Shown here piece by piece: positions 22,792 to 35,252 of a DNA stretch of 64,000 nt (its first letter is position 1; every line of letters begins with the position of its first letter). The notes below the pieces were generated by a model. That model did no database searches, was not told where the DNA came from, and saw only the letters and a list, made by a program, of their open reading frames with translations. The translations under genes were made by a program, and so were the position numbers. Origin of the DNA: Rhyacophila brunnea (Eukaryota > Arthropoda > Insecta > Trichoptera > Rhyacophilidae). Location: NCBI GenBank assembly GCA_022495005.1, contig JAGYXB010001106.1, positions 434,001 through 498,000 of the forward strand, read 5' to 3'.

Positions 22792-25234
22792 AATTATTGT
22801 CATTGTATGGTACCCTCAATATAATTTAAACAAAGAAAGAATTTACCTGCTGCGCATTTATTACAATATCAACCTTAAACACCTACATGCCAACAAGTTT
22901 CTGTGGATTTTTTTAACTCACTGGATATGGATTTGGATTTGACTGAGTGAATATTGAAATGCTTGCGAGTTTACAGACGTGGGCGATAACAGTATGAGCA
23001 TACAGTTTCCTACAGATGAATATGCAATGCGAAATTACTAAATCACTTACAGCGTCACAATCATAAAATATTTAGAAGTGTTTGTTGGTACATAGGTACT
23101 TACTTAATTACATAAAGGCATTGTTTTTTCAATTTCCTTCGGTCTGAATGTGCCTTTATCCAACAATGGGTAGGTACCTTCTTACCTAGATGTGTACTTA
23201 TAAACAATTTAAATTTTAACCATACAAAATAGTTCAGTATAATTTCAATTAATCATCCTCGTTTATTCGGACATGCTCGAACTAATTCAAGCGAACTAGA
23301 TTCGAGGTCTCAGATACTCGAATGCCAAATGATTACGAACATCAAACATGACTAATAAAATATTAGAAATTCTTCGTCATGAATGTAATTAATTCCCTGA
23401 TGGCACTATTCTTGGCAACAATTGTAATTTGGATAATAGTAAATAAAATTACAATTTTATTATTGTATAAGCCGAGTATTAGCTGGTAGGTAGATAAAAT
23501 GTTTGTTTTGGTTGTATAATATTTTGACACTCACCATTATGTAGATCTTTATACAATTTTTTAATCCTCATCTTTATTCATTTAGTAACAAATTGACACA
23601 ACATAGTAACTTTTCCGTAATAAAAACACACATTTATAAACTGTGCTTCACTTTCATTGAACCCAGCATTAAAATATGATCAAATTGAATGCACAAAATA
23701 CACTGCAACAATCACATTTTTTCTCTATGGGATTTTATTTTTCATAACATGTCACTTTCACACATCTGTCACAATTTAGCTCGTTTTTCTCCAACGGGCA
23801 AGTAATTAAATGATTGATAGGATTTGTTTCGTATTTTTTTTATCCTAAACGCAACTCGTTTATTGATTAATTTGATGTTAATTGTGTTATTGTTGTTATT
23901 TAATTCGTTTTTGGAGCTCTAGGATAAAAGACCACACGACAAGCGCGCGCACAACTACACTGACTTTTGATACAACGTGAAGTTGGATGCGTTTCGTCAA
24001 TTTTGCTGCCGGAGATTTTAGTTCGAGATGTCGCCGATAGAGTCTTCTTGTAATGGCGCGCATTATGAACGAACTTCGTGATGAAACAAATTCGAAATTA
24101 TTATTGAAATATTATGCAAAGATTTAATACATTATTAATATTTGTTTTTACATACGTTATGCACAATTAAAATTCAATTGTTTATATCTAAGTAATGAAA
24201 TAAAGTTCACAATCTAAAACGGACATATTTTTTCGATTAATGACTGAAAATAAAAACATACTCGTTCTCAGTATACAGGCATTAAAAACAAAAGATAATA
24301 GGTATTATTTACACATTTTGTTTGTCGGGGTAAATATTAGGTAATCTGCCCTACAGTAAGTAATCATAACTCAATTTATTATTCAATTAGGAAAGAAATG
24401 ACCAAAGTTTTCGACAACCAAATTATTGGATATGATATAATTTAATCAAAATAATCCTTGAAGATTTATTTTCAAAACTCGGAACAGGATATAATTCCAA
24501 GAAGGCTGGGTAAAAATGTAATATATGTGATTACATTTTATATTCCTGATAAAAAATTCTAAAATTTCAACATTCTCTGTGATAATTTCTCGAGAAATGA
24601 GAATCTCGAATTTGCTGAAAAAAAATATCGTGAAACCAGAATCAACTTTCCTAATCATTTCATGAGAATTCTCGAGATGAGAAATCGCAATCACAAACTC
24701 TAGGAATAACATACTTATTTCTTATTTAACAATACAAGAACACAAAACTTTATAATACTTAATACATAATTAAAATATCACTTTTCTTGATCAAGATATG
24801 CAATTTTAATGAACACCTTCAGACCAAGGATAAACTACTGATGCTTCGAGTAGGTGTATTGAAATTAATAACAATGCTTATTTGCTTCCATTCGACATTA
24901 GGTACATTTTTCATTGTCGTTAATCACGATTAAAAGGTTTTTTTTAAATTTTAATATTTGAATAAACGGTAGATTCATAATTAGGTAAGTACATATTAAC
25001 TGTCTTAATTAAAAACTTGGACTTAGTGTGACCTAATATCTAATGGTTACCTATTTTAAAAATGGAATACAAAAAGCTCTGGAAAAGAGATCTCATCCCA
25101 AGGGTTGTAAGCGCTAAAAAAATTGACACAGAATTTATTTACAAACGGTCGAGCCCGAAGATGAGGATTATTAAATTTACTTTAATAGTTTAAAATTATA
25201 ATTTTATTTATTATGATATTAATAATGATTACAT
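22792..25234. other. Gene-free DNA; slightly GC-richer patch at 23.93-24.08 kb
   Basis: No supported gene. The patch at 23930-24080 has CGCGCGC and several CpG and could be an old promoter or transposon end. The minus-strand frame at 24446-24712 is low complexity (repeated GAGAATTCTCGAGA-like palindromes) and shows no domain. Confidence 0.4.
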
Positions 25235-26672
25235 CAGTGACGTCCCTAGATAAAATGCCGCCCCTAGGCAGCGCTCAAATGCCGCCTCATTTTTTTATAC
25301 TTTATTTTTATCATCCTTTCATGAGTCCAATATCTAAGAAATGTGTTGTATGATTACATTACTCTAACAAATTATTCGCAAATCTGCATGTGTCGTTTCT
25401 GGTCACCAAGGACGTGAAAAGCAGAACTTCAGGAAAAATATAAATTTAATATTGAAATTGTCCTATCTCTATTATGTTGATAGATTTTTCATAGCACACA
25501 TTTTCAATACGCCATAATAAATCAAATTATATACCTAATTTCTGCATTCCTAATCGCTAGACAGCCTCACTTAAACGGGACTTTGCCGGCAAGCTTAGGA
25601 TACCTCATTTTAATCAATATAATATGTTCAAATTGATTGGGTGACTATGTACAATGAAATAATGACCTAACCTAACTTAACCTAAATAGATTCCACAAAA
25701 ATTAATGTTTCATATTTCCCCTGGCTGTTCTATTTTGTCACTATTCTGTTTTGTCATGTTCTGTTTTGTCCGGTTAGCAAAACTTAAATCCATTACAATA
25801 ATAGGTAGTATATCAATATCTATTTTTGAACAAAATGTTCGTGTTAATATTAACATACGTATAGTTAGTACCCCTTCGCAGTTTTTCTAGAGTCAAGGTA
25901 AATGTGAAAATAAACTAAGTGTTTTAGAATAATAAGAATATTATATTATTTACTTAATTAGGTACTTACCTACCAATTTTATTTCGAATAAAAAAACAAT
26001 TAAGTATGCAAGTAGGGACCAAATGAAGCTATTTACTATGGCTTGTATCTACTCATAATTGCCTTCAGTGACGTCCCTAGATAAAATGCCGCCCCTAGGC
26101 AGCGTCAAAATGTCGCCCCATTTTTTATACAGTATTTTTCATCATCCTTTACTACTCCAGTATCTAAAAAATGTGTTTTATGGATACATTACTAACAAAA
26201 TAAACACCACTAAATCTAATTTAAATGCTATCTCTACTTCAATAGACAATATTGCGAGTCCACGGTTTCAGATACATTTAAAAATACACCTGAAAACTTT
26301 CAAAACTCGCCAAAGTGTCTGAAAAACATATTTGGATAAATTAATTAATTAGGTAAGTATGCACCTACCTATAATTCAAATATAATCTGCACGTGTCGTT
26401 GCTGGTAATCAAGAATGTGATGTCCAAGGACAACGGAAGTAAACTAGACATCGCGAGCCCGACAAAAAAGTTCAGTCATGTTAATTAATACATTTTGTTT
26501 CCAACAAGTGAGCTGAATTTTTTAATGGAAAGATATTTTTGTTATTACTAAGTTTGGGTAGGTACCCCTTTTTATGTAGGTATACCTAATGATACCCCCC
26601 GATTTGCCACCCTTCGAGTAACTGCCGCCCCCAAGCGACGCTCAATTTGCCTACCCCCACGGGAAGTCACTG
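25235..26672. mobile_element. hAT-like element(s) with CAGTGACGTCCC ends
   Basis: The same left end, CAGTGACGTCCCTAGATAAA followed by ATGCCGCCCCTAGGCAGCG, occurs at 25235 and again at 26066 in the same orientation. One matching right end GGGAAGTCACTG closes at 26672, preceded by CTGCCGCCCCCAAGCGACG. Flanking 8-mers do not match, so at least two insertions, or an internal duplication, are superposed. Other ends of the family lie at 28828-28840 and 45754-45806. Confidence 0.6.
25527..25790 (+). repeat. Dispersed repeat R4, copy 1
   Basis: It starts ATTTCTGCATTCCTAATCGC and ends in a degenerate short tandem array of TGTTCTGTTTTGTCA-type units (25725-25775). The same pair of landmarks, inverted, is found at 48096-48530. 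The tandem unit alone is at 49073-49145. No coding potential. Confidence 0.6.
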
Positions 26673-27112
26673 ATAAGGAAGTCAAAACGCTTCACTTCAG
26701 TAGCGTGTTCTCTCTCTCTGAACACAAACACACGCACTCTTTATCATTTTTAATTGCGCGCCCCTGCTAAGCATTGTCTACAATCATCATAAGTATATAT
26801 ATATAATACTGTTCATTTGCTAGAATTTGTATCATGATGGCGACCAATTATATGATTTGACGCATAAATTAATTACTAGAGCCCATTAAAATCATGTAGT
26901 ACAGTTCCAGTTGTCTGATAATTTTATTTATGGCTATGAAAGATCTGTGGGTAGTAGGTAGATGCATAAATCGGAAAATAGATTTTATTTTACACGAAAT
27001 TTTACTCAGATTAATTATTTTCTGAATATTATAATATATGTTATATTACACGACCGTGTTAGTGAAATTAAAAACTGCCGTCAGATTTTTTTTGATTCAA
27101 TATATTTTTTAA

Positions 27113-27550
27113 ATAATTACAAGATAAAAAGAACTTTTTATATGCCTACCACGTTTTTAAATTTTTTGTTGAATCATATAAACTTGACAATTATATGTAA
27201 GTAATAATAAATAGTTTTTTTTGTACTTGATAGAAATACTGAATAAATATTATAGAATACAGAAATGTCATTTTGACTTTTCATATTGATTTCCATAGCA
27301 ACGCACGTATATATTAATAATTTAGTTGCTAGGACCCACTTAGCAACCAATAATAGTGAGTAGTAAATATTACTTTAAACGATTTTTTCCGAAACATACA
27401 AAACAGAAATTGAAAATGAATTCAATTCTGCTTAAAGACGGCCAAAAGTATTAAAAGAATGCATTGTCGTCGTGTACTGATATATTCTAAAAGTTTCAAA
27501 TGTCTAGCTAAAAATCTTGGACAAACAAGAAAAAATCTGTACCGGAAAAA
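27113..27550 (-). repeat. Dispersed repeat R1, copy B
   Basis: Minus-orientation copy: it opens with AATTACAAGATAAAAAGAAC and carries TTAGTTGCTAGGACCCACTT and TTCAAATGTCTAGCTA. The central hairpin is degraded in its spacer (GGACCCACTTAGCAACC). It lacks the first third of copy A. Confidence 0.65.
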
Positions 27551-28382
27551 AGTGGTAAAAAGGAACAGTGTCTGGTGTGCAGTTTCAATTATTATTATCA
27601 ACAAAAATTAACTTTTAAAATTAATTCTTTATCAGAAAAGTATGACTGTATTTATTTGCCTACAATATTATAATAAATATTTTTATATTAGTGTACCTAT
27701 GTTTATTTCCGTCAGTAGCATTGCACTTCAAAGGGTTCGGAAATCGATTCTATAGTGCACTTTTTATGATAGATACTAATTTTTTAAATGTGCGATTTTA
27801 TTAGATCTAGTTTCATCCTATATCTTATAATATATTTTGATTAAAAAAAACAGTGTTAAGTATTATTTTAAATATATGTATTATAGTTGAAGTGCGATAA
27901 ATATTATGATTTGTTTTTATTAGAAAAATGGTCAATAATTACACTATTACATAAAATTTACTTTGAAAAAGAAAAACGTAATGAATTAGGGTAATACGGG
28001 AAAAGTATTTGAAAAAATGTTTAATGAAAGGTGGTCCATTTTCTTGTCCCACATTACGTAATAATTTGTAGCCTTGAAATTGTATTTATGTGAATCTTGG
28101 CAACGATTTATCTCGACCAGAAAGATGATTGTCGTTGGAAAGAAAAAATGTTTTCAAGCATGGCATTGGCGCCAAGAAGTATGGTTGAGAAATTTTGCAT
28201 TTTGATTTATTACAATGTTTCATTGCTATTACAAAAAAAAAACATTCACATAAAATAACTGTAATTCCCCGGATGCTAGGAACTATGGCTATGCATATAT
28301 TAACATGACAACACTGTAACTGTCATTACAACTTTACCGCGCATTGTACGTATTGTTTAAAAATGTTGATTCGATTGTCTCA

Positions 28383-28440
28383 ATCACCGCCATCTTTAGA
28401 TTAATAAAGCCTGGTCATAACTTTTTGCACAAGCAACGAG
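28383..28440 (+). repeat. Short dispersed repeat R5, copy 1
   Basis: CACCGCCATCTTTAGATTAA and CATAACTTTTTGCACAA are shared with 49365-49415. The first half also occurs inverted at 58546-58566. Probably a decayed transposon end. Confidence 0.5.
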
Positions 28441-28502
28441 TGGTCCACTTCCATACTATTTATTAATAAAAAAACTTGTAGGCAGAGTTTGATATTCTAT
28501 AA

Positions 28503-28811
28503 TGACTAATGGTTTTATAAATGCTTTTAAAAATTAATAAATATAAAAAATCTTAACACCACTTCACATGGACGTACTGAAATATGACTATATTCTTAAA
28601 CATTAGAGCGAGAGGTTTTAAATAAAACTATTTTATGTTATAAAAATACTTTATGCAGTCATCAAATGTTTAAAATAAATATAAAGGATAATAAGGCTTC
28701 AAAATTATGTAAATAGATTATCTACAACGTTTAAGGAATGTCCAGGATCATGCTTTGAAAATAGCATAAAAGCTCCATTTTGACGTAGTACGTTGAGCAT
28801 GTGCACCGTTA
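28503..28811 (+). mobile_element. Solo half-arm of the 20898-type foldback
   Basis: This is about 300 bp matching the right arm of 20898-22295 (compare 21990-22295), from AATGGTTTTATAAATGC through GAGCGAGAGGTTT to GAGCATG and a terminal TTAA at 28808. It is more diverged than the two arms are from each other. It is followed directly by a hAT right end GGGACGTCACTG. Confidence 0.75.
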
Positions 28812-29021
28812 AAGGCGTTACTTTTCTTAGGGACGTCACTGGGTAGCTAGTTCATAATTTTTACACGCAGAGTGAAGGCAACACCAACTTTATTTTTAAA
28901 AAGGTTTATGGAAGATGATCAAAGAAAAACGGGAATAGTATACTCATAATATAAACGGTAGGTAGGTGATGAAATCTTCACGTTCTCCATATTATGGCCA
29001 CAGCATAGCAATAGGTTAGTA

Positions 29022-29808
29022 CAGTTGTCGGCAAACCGCGGCTCGCTAGCCACATGCGGCTCTTTGGCCCTTTGAGTGCGGCTCTTCCACAAATGCCCTC
29101 TGCCCTATTTAGCATGGCTACAAAGAAGAAGTAAAGAAAAACGGAAGACGAAAACCGTGAATTTAAAGTTGAATGGACCGAGACTTTCGCGTTTATTCAA
29201 AACTTAAATGGCCTGCCGACCTGTATTATTTGTCAGGAAAAATTGGCGCATAACAAGAGGTCAAATTTGGAAAGACACTTTACAACTAAACACGCCCTGT
29301 CACGTCATTTAGCACTAAATATCATGTCGGTGATGCAAGGAAGAAAGCAGTTGAGAAACTTTATAAGAGTCAAGTCTGTATTTAACTACTGAAGACAATC
29401 TTCCAACAATGTTATTATTGCAAGTTTTGTGGTTAGTAAAGTGATTTCTAAGAGAGTAAATCAAGAGTAAATTGAGAAGTCGTCTTATTAATGAGAACCT
29501 GGAATTGTGCTTAAAATTAAAAACAACAACATGCAAACCTGACTTCCCAAACTATCCAAGGAGATACAAGACCACTATTCACATTGAGTGTTTGTCAGTC
29601 ATTGTCATGATTTAATTTTATGGATACCATACTTACAATTTAATTTTTATGAATAAATAAGATCATTATTACGTATGATATCAAGTTAATAAACATTGTA
29701 CCTACATATTATATAATTTAAGATTAAGAAATTTGGCTCTCAAAATAAATCTCAATCGCTGTACTGTTGATACGTGGCTCTGTTGACAAATGAGTTTGCC
29801 GACCACTG
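29022..29808 (+). mobile_element. hAT element with BED-finger remnant and perfect TSD
   Basis: The left end CAGTTGTCGGCAAACCGCGG and right end GAGTTTGCCGACCACTG are inverse (GTCGGCAAAC shared), flanked by identical GGTTAGTA at 29014-29021 and 29809-29816. Sub-terminal GCGGCTC and GGCTCTTTGGCCC are typical of Zaphod/Tip100-like hAT families. The 787-bp element retains only the 5' part of a transposase gene. The right-end overlapping frames at 29702-30075 are not genes. Confidence 0.85.
29114..29393 (+). pseudogene. hAT transposase N-terminus with BED zinc finger (broken)
   Basis: From an ATG at 29114 the frame gives MATKKK, a stop, then RKTEDENREFKVEWTETFAF and a BED-type finger core CIICQEKLAHNKRSNLERHF..KH (C-x2-C and H-x4-H ligands present). 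A frame change near 29295 then gives TSFSTKYHVGDARKKAVEKL, as in ZBED/SCAND3-like hAT transposases. After that all frames close. The stop at codon 7, the frameshift and the loss of the catalytic region make it non-functional. Confidence 0.75.
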
Positions 29809-29829
29809 GGTTAGTACATGGTGACATTT

Positions 29830-31190
29830 TTCTAATATACAAACCTCCTCGACTCCGTTTTGAGCGATATGCCTTTCGCCTGCGGCGCCCAGCCTTGCAC
29901 TCGCACATCTCAGGACCTCGCCTGCAGCGTTTCTTTGAAGTACCCTCAAAGATCTTCATCATTACATACAGGAACAGCGCGATCATATCTTGCAGTGACG
30001 TCACTCATTGAGAAAATATACATGGATACCACTCACAGAAAAAAAAAAATGTTCAAGCACAGCCACGTACAATAAAGTTGCCGACTTTTAGTACAACTCG
30101 CCGACAAAAATGTTGTCAATTTCGACAAAATTTCAAACTAAACGTTATAAGTTTTGGGCACTCATAGAAAAAAATATGTTGTATATCCACTACTAACCGT
30201 AAATCGGTAGGTACTAATTCACTATCACACTGTTTGTTTACTGTATTGTATTGATATTTTCATTATCACAAAATTTATCAACAGGATCAACTATTAATTG
30301 TATTATTTTGTTAATTTGGGATTAGTATCACCAATGATTATCTAAAATTCTCCTGATTAGATATGAAAAATTGTTGAGTGCACTGCACACGCGGCAAAAT
30401 ATTGTTCTATGTTACATAGGCAAAAATAAAAATTTAACTTAACAGAAATAAACAAAACATTGTAAAACATTCAATAACAACTCCGGTATTAATGACAGTC
30501 AAGGGTTAATTATTTTGTATTGGTAATAGCAAAAGTTTGACCAGCTATTAAAGTGACCGACCTCCTACGAATAGACGCGCTATACAAAAGTCATAGTACC
30601 TACACGCGGACATAATTAATAATATCGTAGACAGCGGCGATTTTATTTGACGCAGGTTACGCAATCGATTCGTCAGACGATTTGGAAGGGGGGCTCGAAA
30701 CAGTTCAGACCATTCATAAAATTATTTAATTGTACTATATGCCAAAAAAAAGTTAGGTACCTATTTAAAAAATTGTATTTATATGACATATTGCCACCAA
30801 AGACGGTCTCCAACCTGAACACCAAATTTATTTTTAAGGATTCAAGAACGTTATTTACTAAATAAATTGTTAAAATTTTCAAATGCCGATGTTTATAGAG
30901 GTTTTTTAATATACTTAAATATAATTTACCTACTTTATATTTTTTTTAAAGTATCATGCTCTGTGGTAAAAAGACAACCATATTATATTCCAAGAAAAAA
31001 CCGATACTAATAATTTATTATTGTTCTGATCAATGTATGTAGTCACTGATATTAATATGTAGTCCATTTAGCAAAATAACTAATGACGTAGCCAACTGGA
31101 GGAAATTTTTTGTATATAACATCTCTACATGATTTATTATAAATAATTAGCAATGTTGTCGGTAATGAATTAAGCTTGCAGATTTCATTA
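29830..31190. other. Gene-free AT-rich DNA
   Basis: Overlapping 65-100 codon frames on both strands at 29.7-30.1 kb are partly hAT end and partly chance. No other gene is seen. 30647-30882 has frames open on both strands but no domain. Confidence 0.4.
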
Positions 31191-31194
31191 GTTC

Positions 31195-31732
31195 ATTGGT
31201 TATTTTTCAAAACTGGACATGTCCACTATTCACTCCTCAGAGATAAATGAACTTTTCAAATAAAAACACAGAGCGAAAACACGCACGCGACAAAAACCAA
31301 ACTGTCAGATTGTATGACAACATACTTGGTCACGTGACTCAATACAGTCCCGCCATTAGCTGAAAGTGACATGTCTCATTTCGATGTCCACTACTCACTC
31401 CTCAGAGATAAATGAACTTTTCAAATAAAAACACAGAGCGAAAACACGCACGCGACAAAAACCAAACTGTCTGATTGTATGACAACATACTTGGTCACGT
31501 GACTCAATACAGTCCCGCCATTAGCTGAAAGTGACATGTCTCTTTTTGAATGTCAACAACGATGGACGTGTCCCTATTTGAATGTCAGCCTACTTTTTGA
31601 AACCTCTTTTCAATATGAAATTGGTGTTTTGTGGCTACTTTTAAAAGTCAACAAAGTGTGTATGAGTGAATGATATTCCGATAAAAACTCATTGTCGTCA
31701 TATATGAGACATGTCCAGTTTTGAAAGTTAAC
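31195..31732. mobile_element. TIR element containing a tandem duplication
   Basis: The left end TGGTTATTTTTCAAAACTGG then ACATGTC (31197-31222) is mirrored by GACATGTCCAGTTTTGAAAG then TTAACCA (31707-31733). TIR is about 27 bp with two mismatches. The interior is dominated by the tandem repeat described separately. No transposase and no unambiguous TSD. Confidence 0.65.
31219..31548 (+). repeat. Two-copy tandem repeat, ~164-165 bp unit
   Basis: The unit starting TGTCCACTATTCACTCCTCA at 31220 recurs from 31384 almost unchanged, including CACAGAGCGAAAACACGCAC, CTTGGTCACGTGACTC and GCCATTAGCTGAAAGTGACA. The two units differ at only a few bases, so the duplication is recent. Each contains a CACGTG E-box-like palindrome. 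It lies wholly inside the TIR element 31195-31732. Confidence 0.85.
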
Positions 31733-32408
31733 CACTGAGTTATAGTAACAAAAGCCTATCAATACCCACAAATTTAGATATTATTTAGTTACCAATAAAA
31801 TTACTTATATAAAATGAATTAATCAGATAAAGCTACTAAGCCCTTTTATTTTGATTATCGCACATTCACTTCACGATAAACCTATCTACCTACATTTTAT
31901 TTAATCACAAATGTCTTCGGAAGATAATCTACCTACGTATTTTTAATAAACACAACCCAATTATTTTGATTTTTTTAAATCTGTTCGTCTTGTATCAACT
32001 ATGTGCTACACGTCTGTAATTCCGTCCCTACGAAATTCTACTAAATAAATAATTAAATTGTTATATTATAAATTATAAATAACAGTAAGTATCCAGTTAG
32101 CACTTCTATAAGTACAATAATAATTGTATTATTAACCGGAATAATTACTATTCACATTATCACAACCACAACGTTTCATAGATAAAGATATTAATAACAA
32201 AGTCCATTCCATATATACGTAAAATATTAACAGTCTAAAAATATGGTGACGTCACCAATGACCAATAATTAATTAATAAATATTACAATACGATATACCT
32301 ACATATTCATAAAATCGACATCAGCAATCTAGCATCTACTAGTCATAGATGGTTACAAAACGATTTACATGCAGGTATTGATGGACTTTTTACCACGCTT
32401 TTTTTTTA

Positions 32409-32836
32409 TTTTACCACGTTTTTCTTACCTCGCATTCTTGTTTGTCCGGTGGTTGTTTATCCAGTACAAATCTTGCAATCGATTTTTAACTAACTTACCG
32501 ACTAGCTAGACATTTGAAACATTTAGAATATATCAGAACACGATGCCAATGAATTCTTTTAATACTTTTAGCCATCTTTAATCATCATCAGAAATCCGTA
32601 AACCAATCCACTATTATTGGTTGCTAAGGGGGTGGTCCTAGCATCTAAATTATTAATATATCATAATCAGTATTCTATATTTGTTTGTTTGTTGCAAAAT
32701 AGAAAAAAATGATTTGTTGACAATTGCCTTATTTGTCCTAAATTATTAATACATGGAATTGTCAAGTTTATATGATTCAACAGAAAATTTAAAAACGTGG
32801 TATATAAAAAGTTCTTTTTATCTTGTAATTATTTAA
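32409..32836 (+). repeat. Dispersed repeat R1, copy C
   Basis: Plus orientation. TTTTACCACGTTTTTCTTAC opens it, CTAGCTAGACATTTGAAAC follows, and GGTTGCTAAGGGGGTGGTCC keeps the central hairpin. Part of the right half has been replaced (32665-32760) before TTTATATGATTCAACAGAAA and AAAGTTCTTTTTATCTTGT resume. Confidence 0.65.
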
Positions 32837-32934
32837 AACTTAGTCTCGTAAGCGTGATTAAAAAAATAATACATCGTTAGATTTTTTTAGTGAGAATAAT
32901 ATTCATATTATTATAGACAAGCTGAAGTGGGTAG

Positions 32935-33485
32935 TTGGCTTCGTGTCCTGAAAATTGTACGTATGCAGTTAGCCGTAACTAAGATGTTGTATCGGAAATA
33001 TATGGACGTGACATAATAATAAAACACGTAGGTACTTACTTATAAACCACCGGAATACAAGGGAATGGCAGAAGAAAATAGGTAAATAAATAAATTATAA
33101 ATCTTAAGGAACATTTTCAACCTCTCCTCTGAGGCGGACGAAACTGGTTCTAATTTATTGATTAAAAGTGGAATAAGTACTACACAATTTTTTTTTTTGT
33201 GTAGTACTTTAGGTTTTATTAAATTAAACAACAATACAATGCAGTTCCACCGTGAATTGACAGTTAACAAAATAAAAGAAAGACAAATACAATCATTTAT
33301 ATAAAATTTTGGTAGGTGTTCGTATGTATCAAGTCGTACATATTAAATATTAAATTATGCATCTAATAAATTCGAACATTACTATCTGTAATGATCTACG
33401 AACAACGAATATTTTTTTAAATTCTCAGTGCTATACGGCCATCCGTTATGATAGATAGGTCATGGTGAACTGTGTTACGGCTTAA
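32935..33485. repeat. Repeat R3, copy 2
   Basis: It shares TTGTACGTATGCAGTTAGCC and TGTATCGGAAATATATGG with 10450-10502, and GCTATACGGCCATCC plus GTGAACTGTGTTACGG with 10690-10745. The interior (33030-33430) is not shared, so it is a different internal deletion or insertion of the same parent. Confidence 0.5.
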
Positions 33486-33658
33486 CTTGATTATGATTTA
33501 TGGAATTTAATATTTTTCTTGATTGATATATTTTTTTTTGAAGAATCAGGGCATTTCATGTTTAGTGAATTAGAAGTGAATAAAATTCGACTCCATTGGT
33601 TTATAACAATGTAGTCGACAAACTGTCCAAGTTATCAGTAGTTTCGGTTGTTACACCA

Positions 33659-34015
33659 TTATTAAGAGCGTACATGAGTGAAACGGCAAATAATTTTCAA
33701 CAGTATGTGGAACGAAATTTCTCAGTCGTCGACAATCGGAGACTGACAGTCGAGGTGTGAGCACGTCAATTTGTTTTGTGATGGCGTCGGAGGAATATAT
33801 TCTTAAATCGTGTAAAGATTACTAAAAAACGTTCCGCATGTATTTGAAAAAGAAAAAATGTCAATGAATATACTATTATTATTACGAATACAATAATAAA
33901 CATAACATTAAAAGGACGCATAAATTATACTTCATTCGGCTCGCGTCATTTACACAATCCGCGCATCGCCTAGTCACGATTTTTTAGACCATGCCTCAGC
34001 TGAAGTATAGCCTTA
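33659..34015 (+). repeat. Dispersed repeat R2, copy 1
   Basis: About 350 bp shared with 49994-50370 and, for the last 75 bp, 52240-52318. Landmarks are GCAAATAATTTTCAACAGTA, GAGCACGTCAATTTGTTTTG and CGCGCATCGCCTAGTCACGA. A short reading frame MASEEYILKSCKDY-stop (33781-33825) is kept in both long copies with only the last residues changed. Whether it is ever translated is unknown. Confidence 0.7.
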
Positions 34016-34557
34016 ACGAATTAACCAGTCTGTAGAATTTAATAAGACTTATTCAACTCGTCCAAAATGATGGAGAGATCTTTTATTTATGTTGTACAAA
34101 ATAGAATAGCAATAAAGGCACAAACAATGGGGATTATAAGGCATATTTTTATTTCACGCGCCTGGGTAATTTCAGTAAGTATCAATATTTACCATTTGCG
34201 TTCTTCTAAAAATTAAGTGCTGAAATTTTTCAGATTCGAAAGCTTTAATGTAGCTTTTTCCTATTTTTGTATCAGGTAAATCTTATAATACGTTATCCAA
34301 AATGTAAGCAAAAATATGAAATAAATGTAATCCACGCTTAGTTGTTCGTTTTAAAATATTCTTTGCCCAGCTTTGGTAAGCATAATCGGATTGTCTTGCT
34401 AAGAAGATAATCTGCTTGCTCTCATGAAACGTCCTCGCCCCACTCAGAGCTTCGTAGCTTTTGGTGACTAGAAAAACTGAGGTGACTTTAGTACGACGTA
34501 AATAGGTTACAATCAACGCTCCCTCTAATTTTTCTATTGTGTTCATAGCAGTAATAT

Positions 34558-35040
34558 TTACAAGATAAAAAGAACTTTTTATATACAACATTTTTAAATT
34601 TTCTGTTGAATTATTATGCTCAATATGATCAAACTTGTACATGATATGAAGTAAATAAAAAACAAACAGACAAACAATAATATAGAATACTGAAATATCA
34701 TTTTCACATTTCATTTTGATTTCTATTATATTATATATTAATAATTTAGTTGCTAGGACCACCCCCTTAGCAACCAATAATAGTCTTTTACTTTTTACGG
34801 ATTTTTCTAAAATAACTTTCTATACGAAACAGAATTAACTGAAAATGAATTCAATTCTGCTTAAAGATGGCTAAAAGTATTGAAAGAATGCATTGAATTG
34901 GCATCGTGTTCTGATATATTCTAAAAGTTTCAATTGTCTATCTAGTCGGGAAGTTAGTTGAAAATCGATTGCAAGATTTGTACTGGACAAACAACCACCG
35001 GACAAACAAGAATACGAGCTAATAAAAACGCTGTAAAATG
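34558..35040 (-). repeat. Dispersed repeat R1, copy D
   Basis: Minus orientation: ACAAGATAAAAAGAACTTTT at the start, GTTGCTAGGACCACCCCCTT and AGCAACCAATAATAG in the hairpin, and TGTCTATCTAGTCGGGAAGT near the end. A 164-codon minus-strand frame (34283-34777) begins inside this repeat and runs out of it. Because half of it is repeat DNA I do not call it a gene. Confidence 0.7.
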
Positions 35041-35252
35041 AGAAAATTATAAACTTAAATATTCTCTATTTTTTGCGTAGATAAATGAACTCGTCAAATT
35101 ATTATTCCGCGAAAGAAAGTGTAATAAAATGTCGGTTATTACTGACTATTAATGTATGTGTGCGGACATTTTTTATAAGCATACTACGCGTACATAATCA
35201 TGTAGGTATTCCATATATATTATATTTTAATGCATACGAATAATACAATAAT

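Noticed and set aside
29702..30075. Overlapping frames of 65-100 codons on both strands
   Set aside because: They straddle the right end of a hAT element and flanking DNA and are mutually shadowing. No domain.
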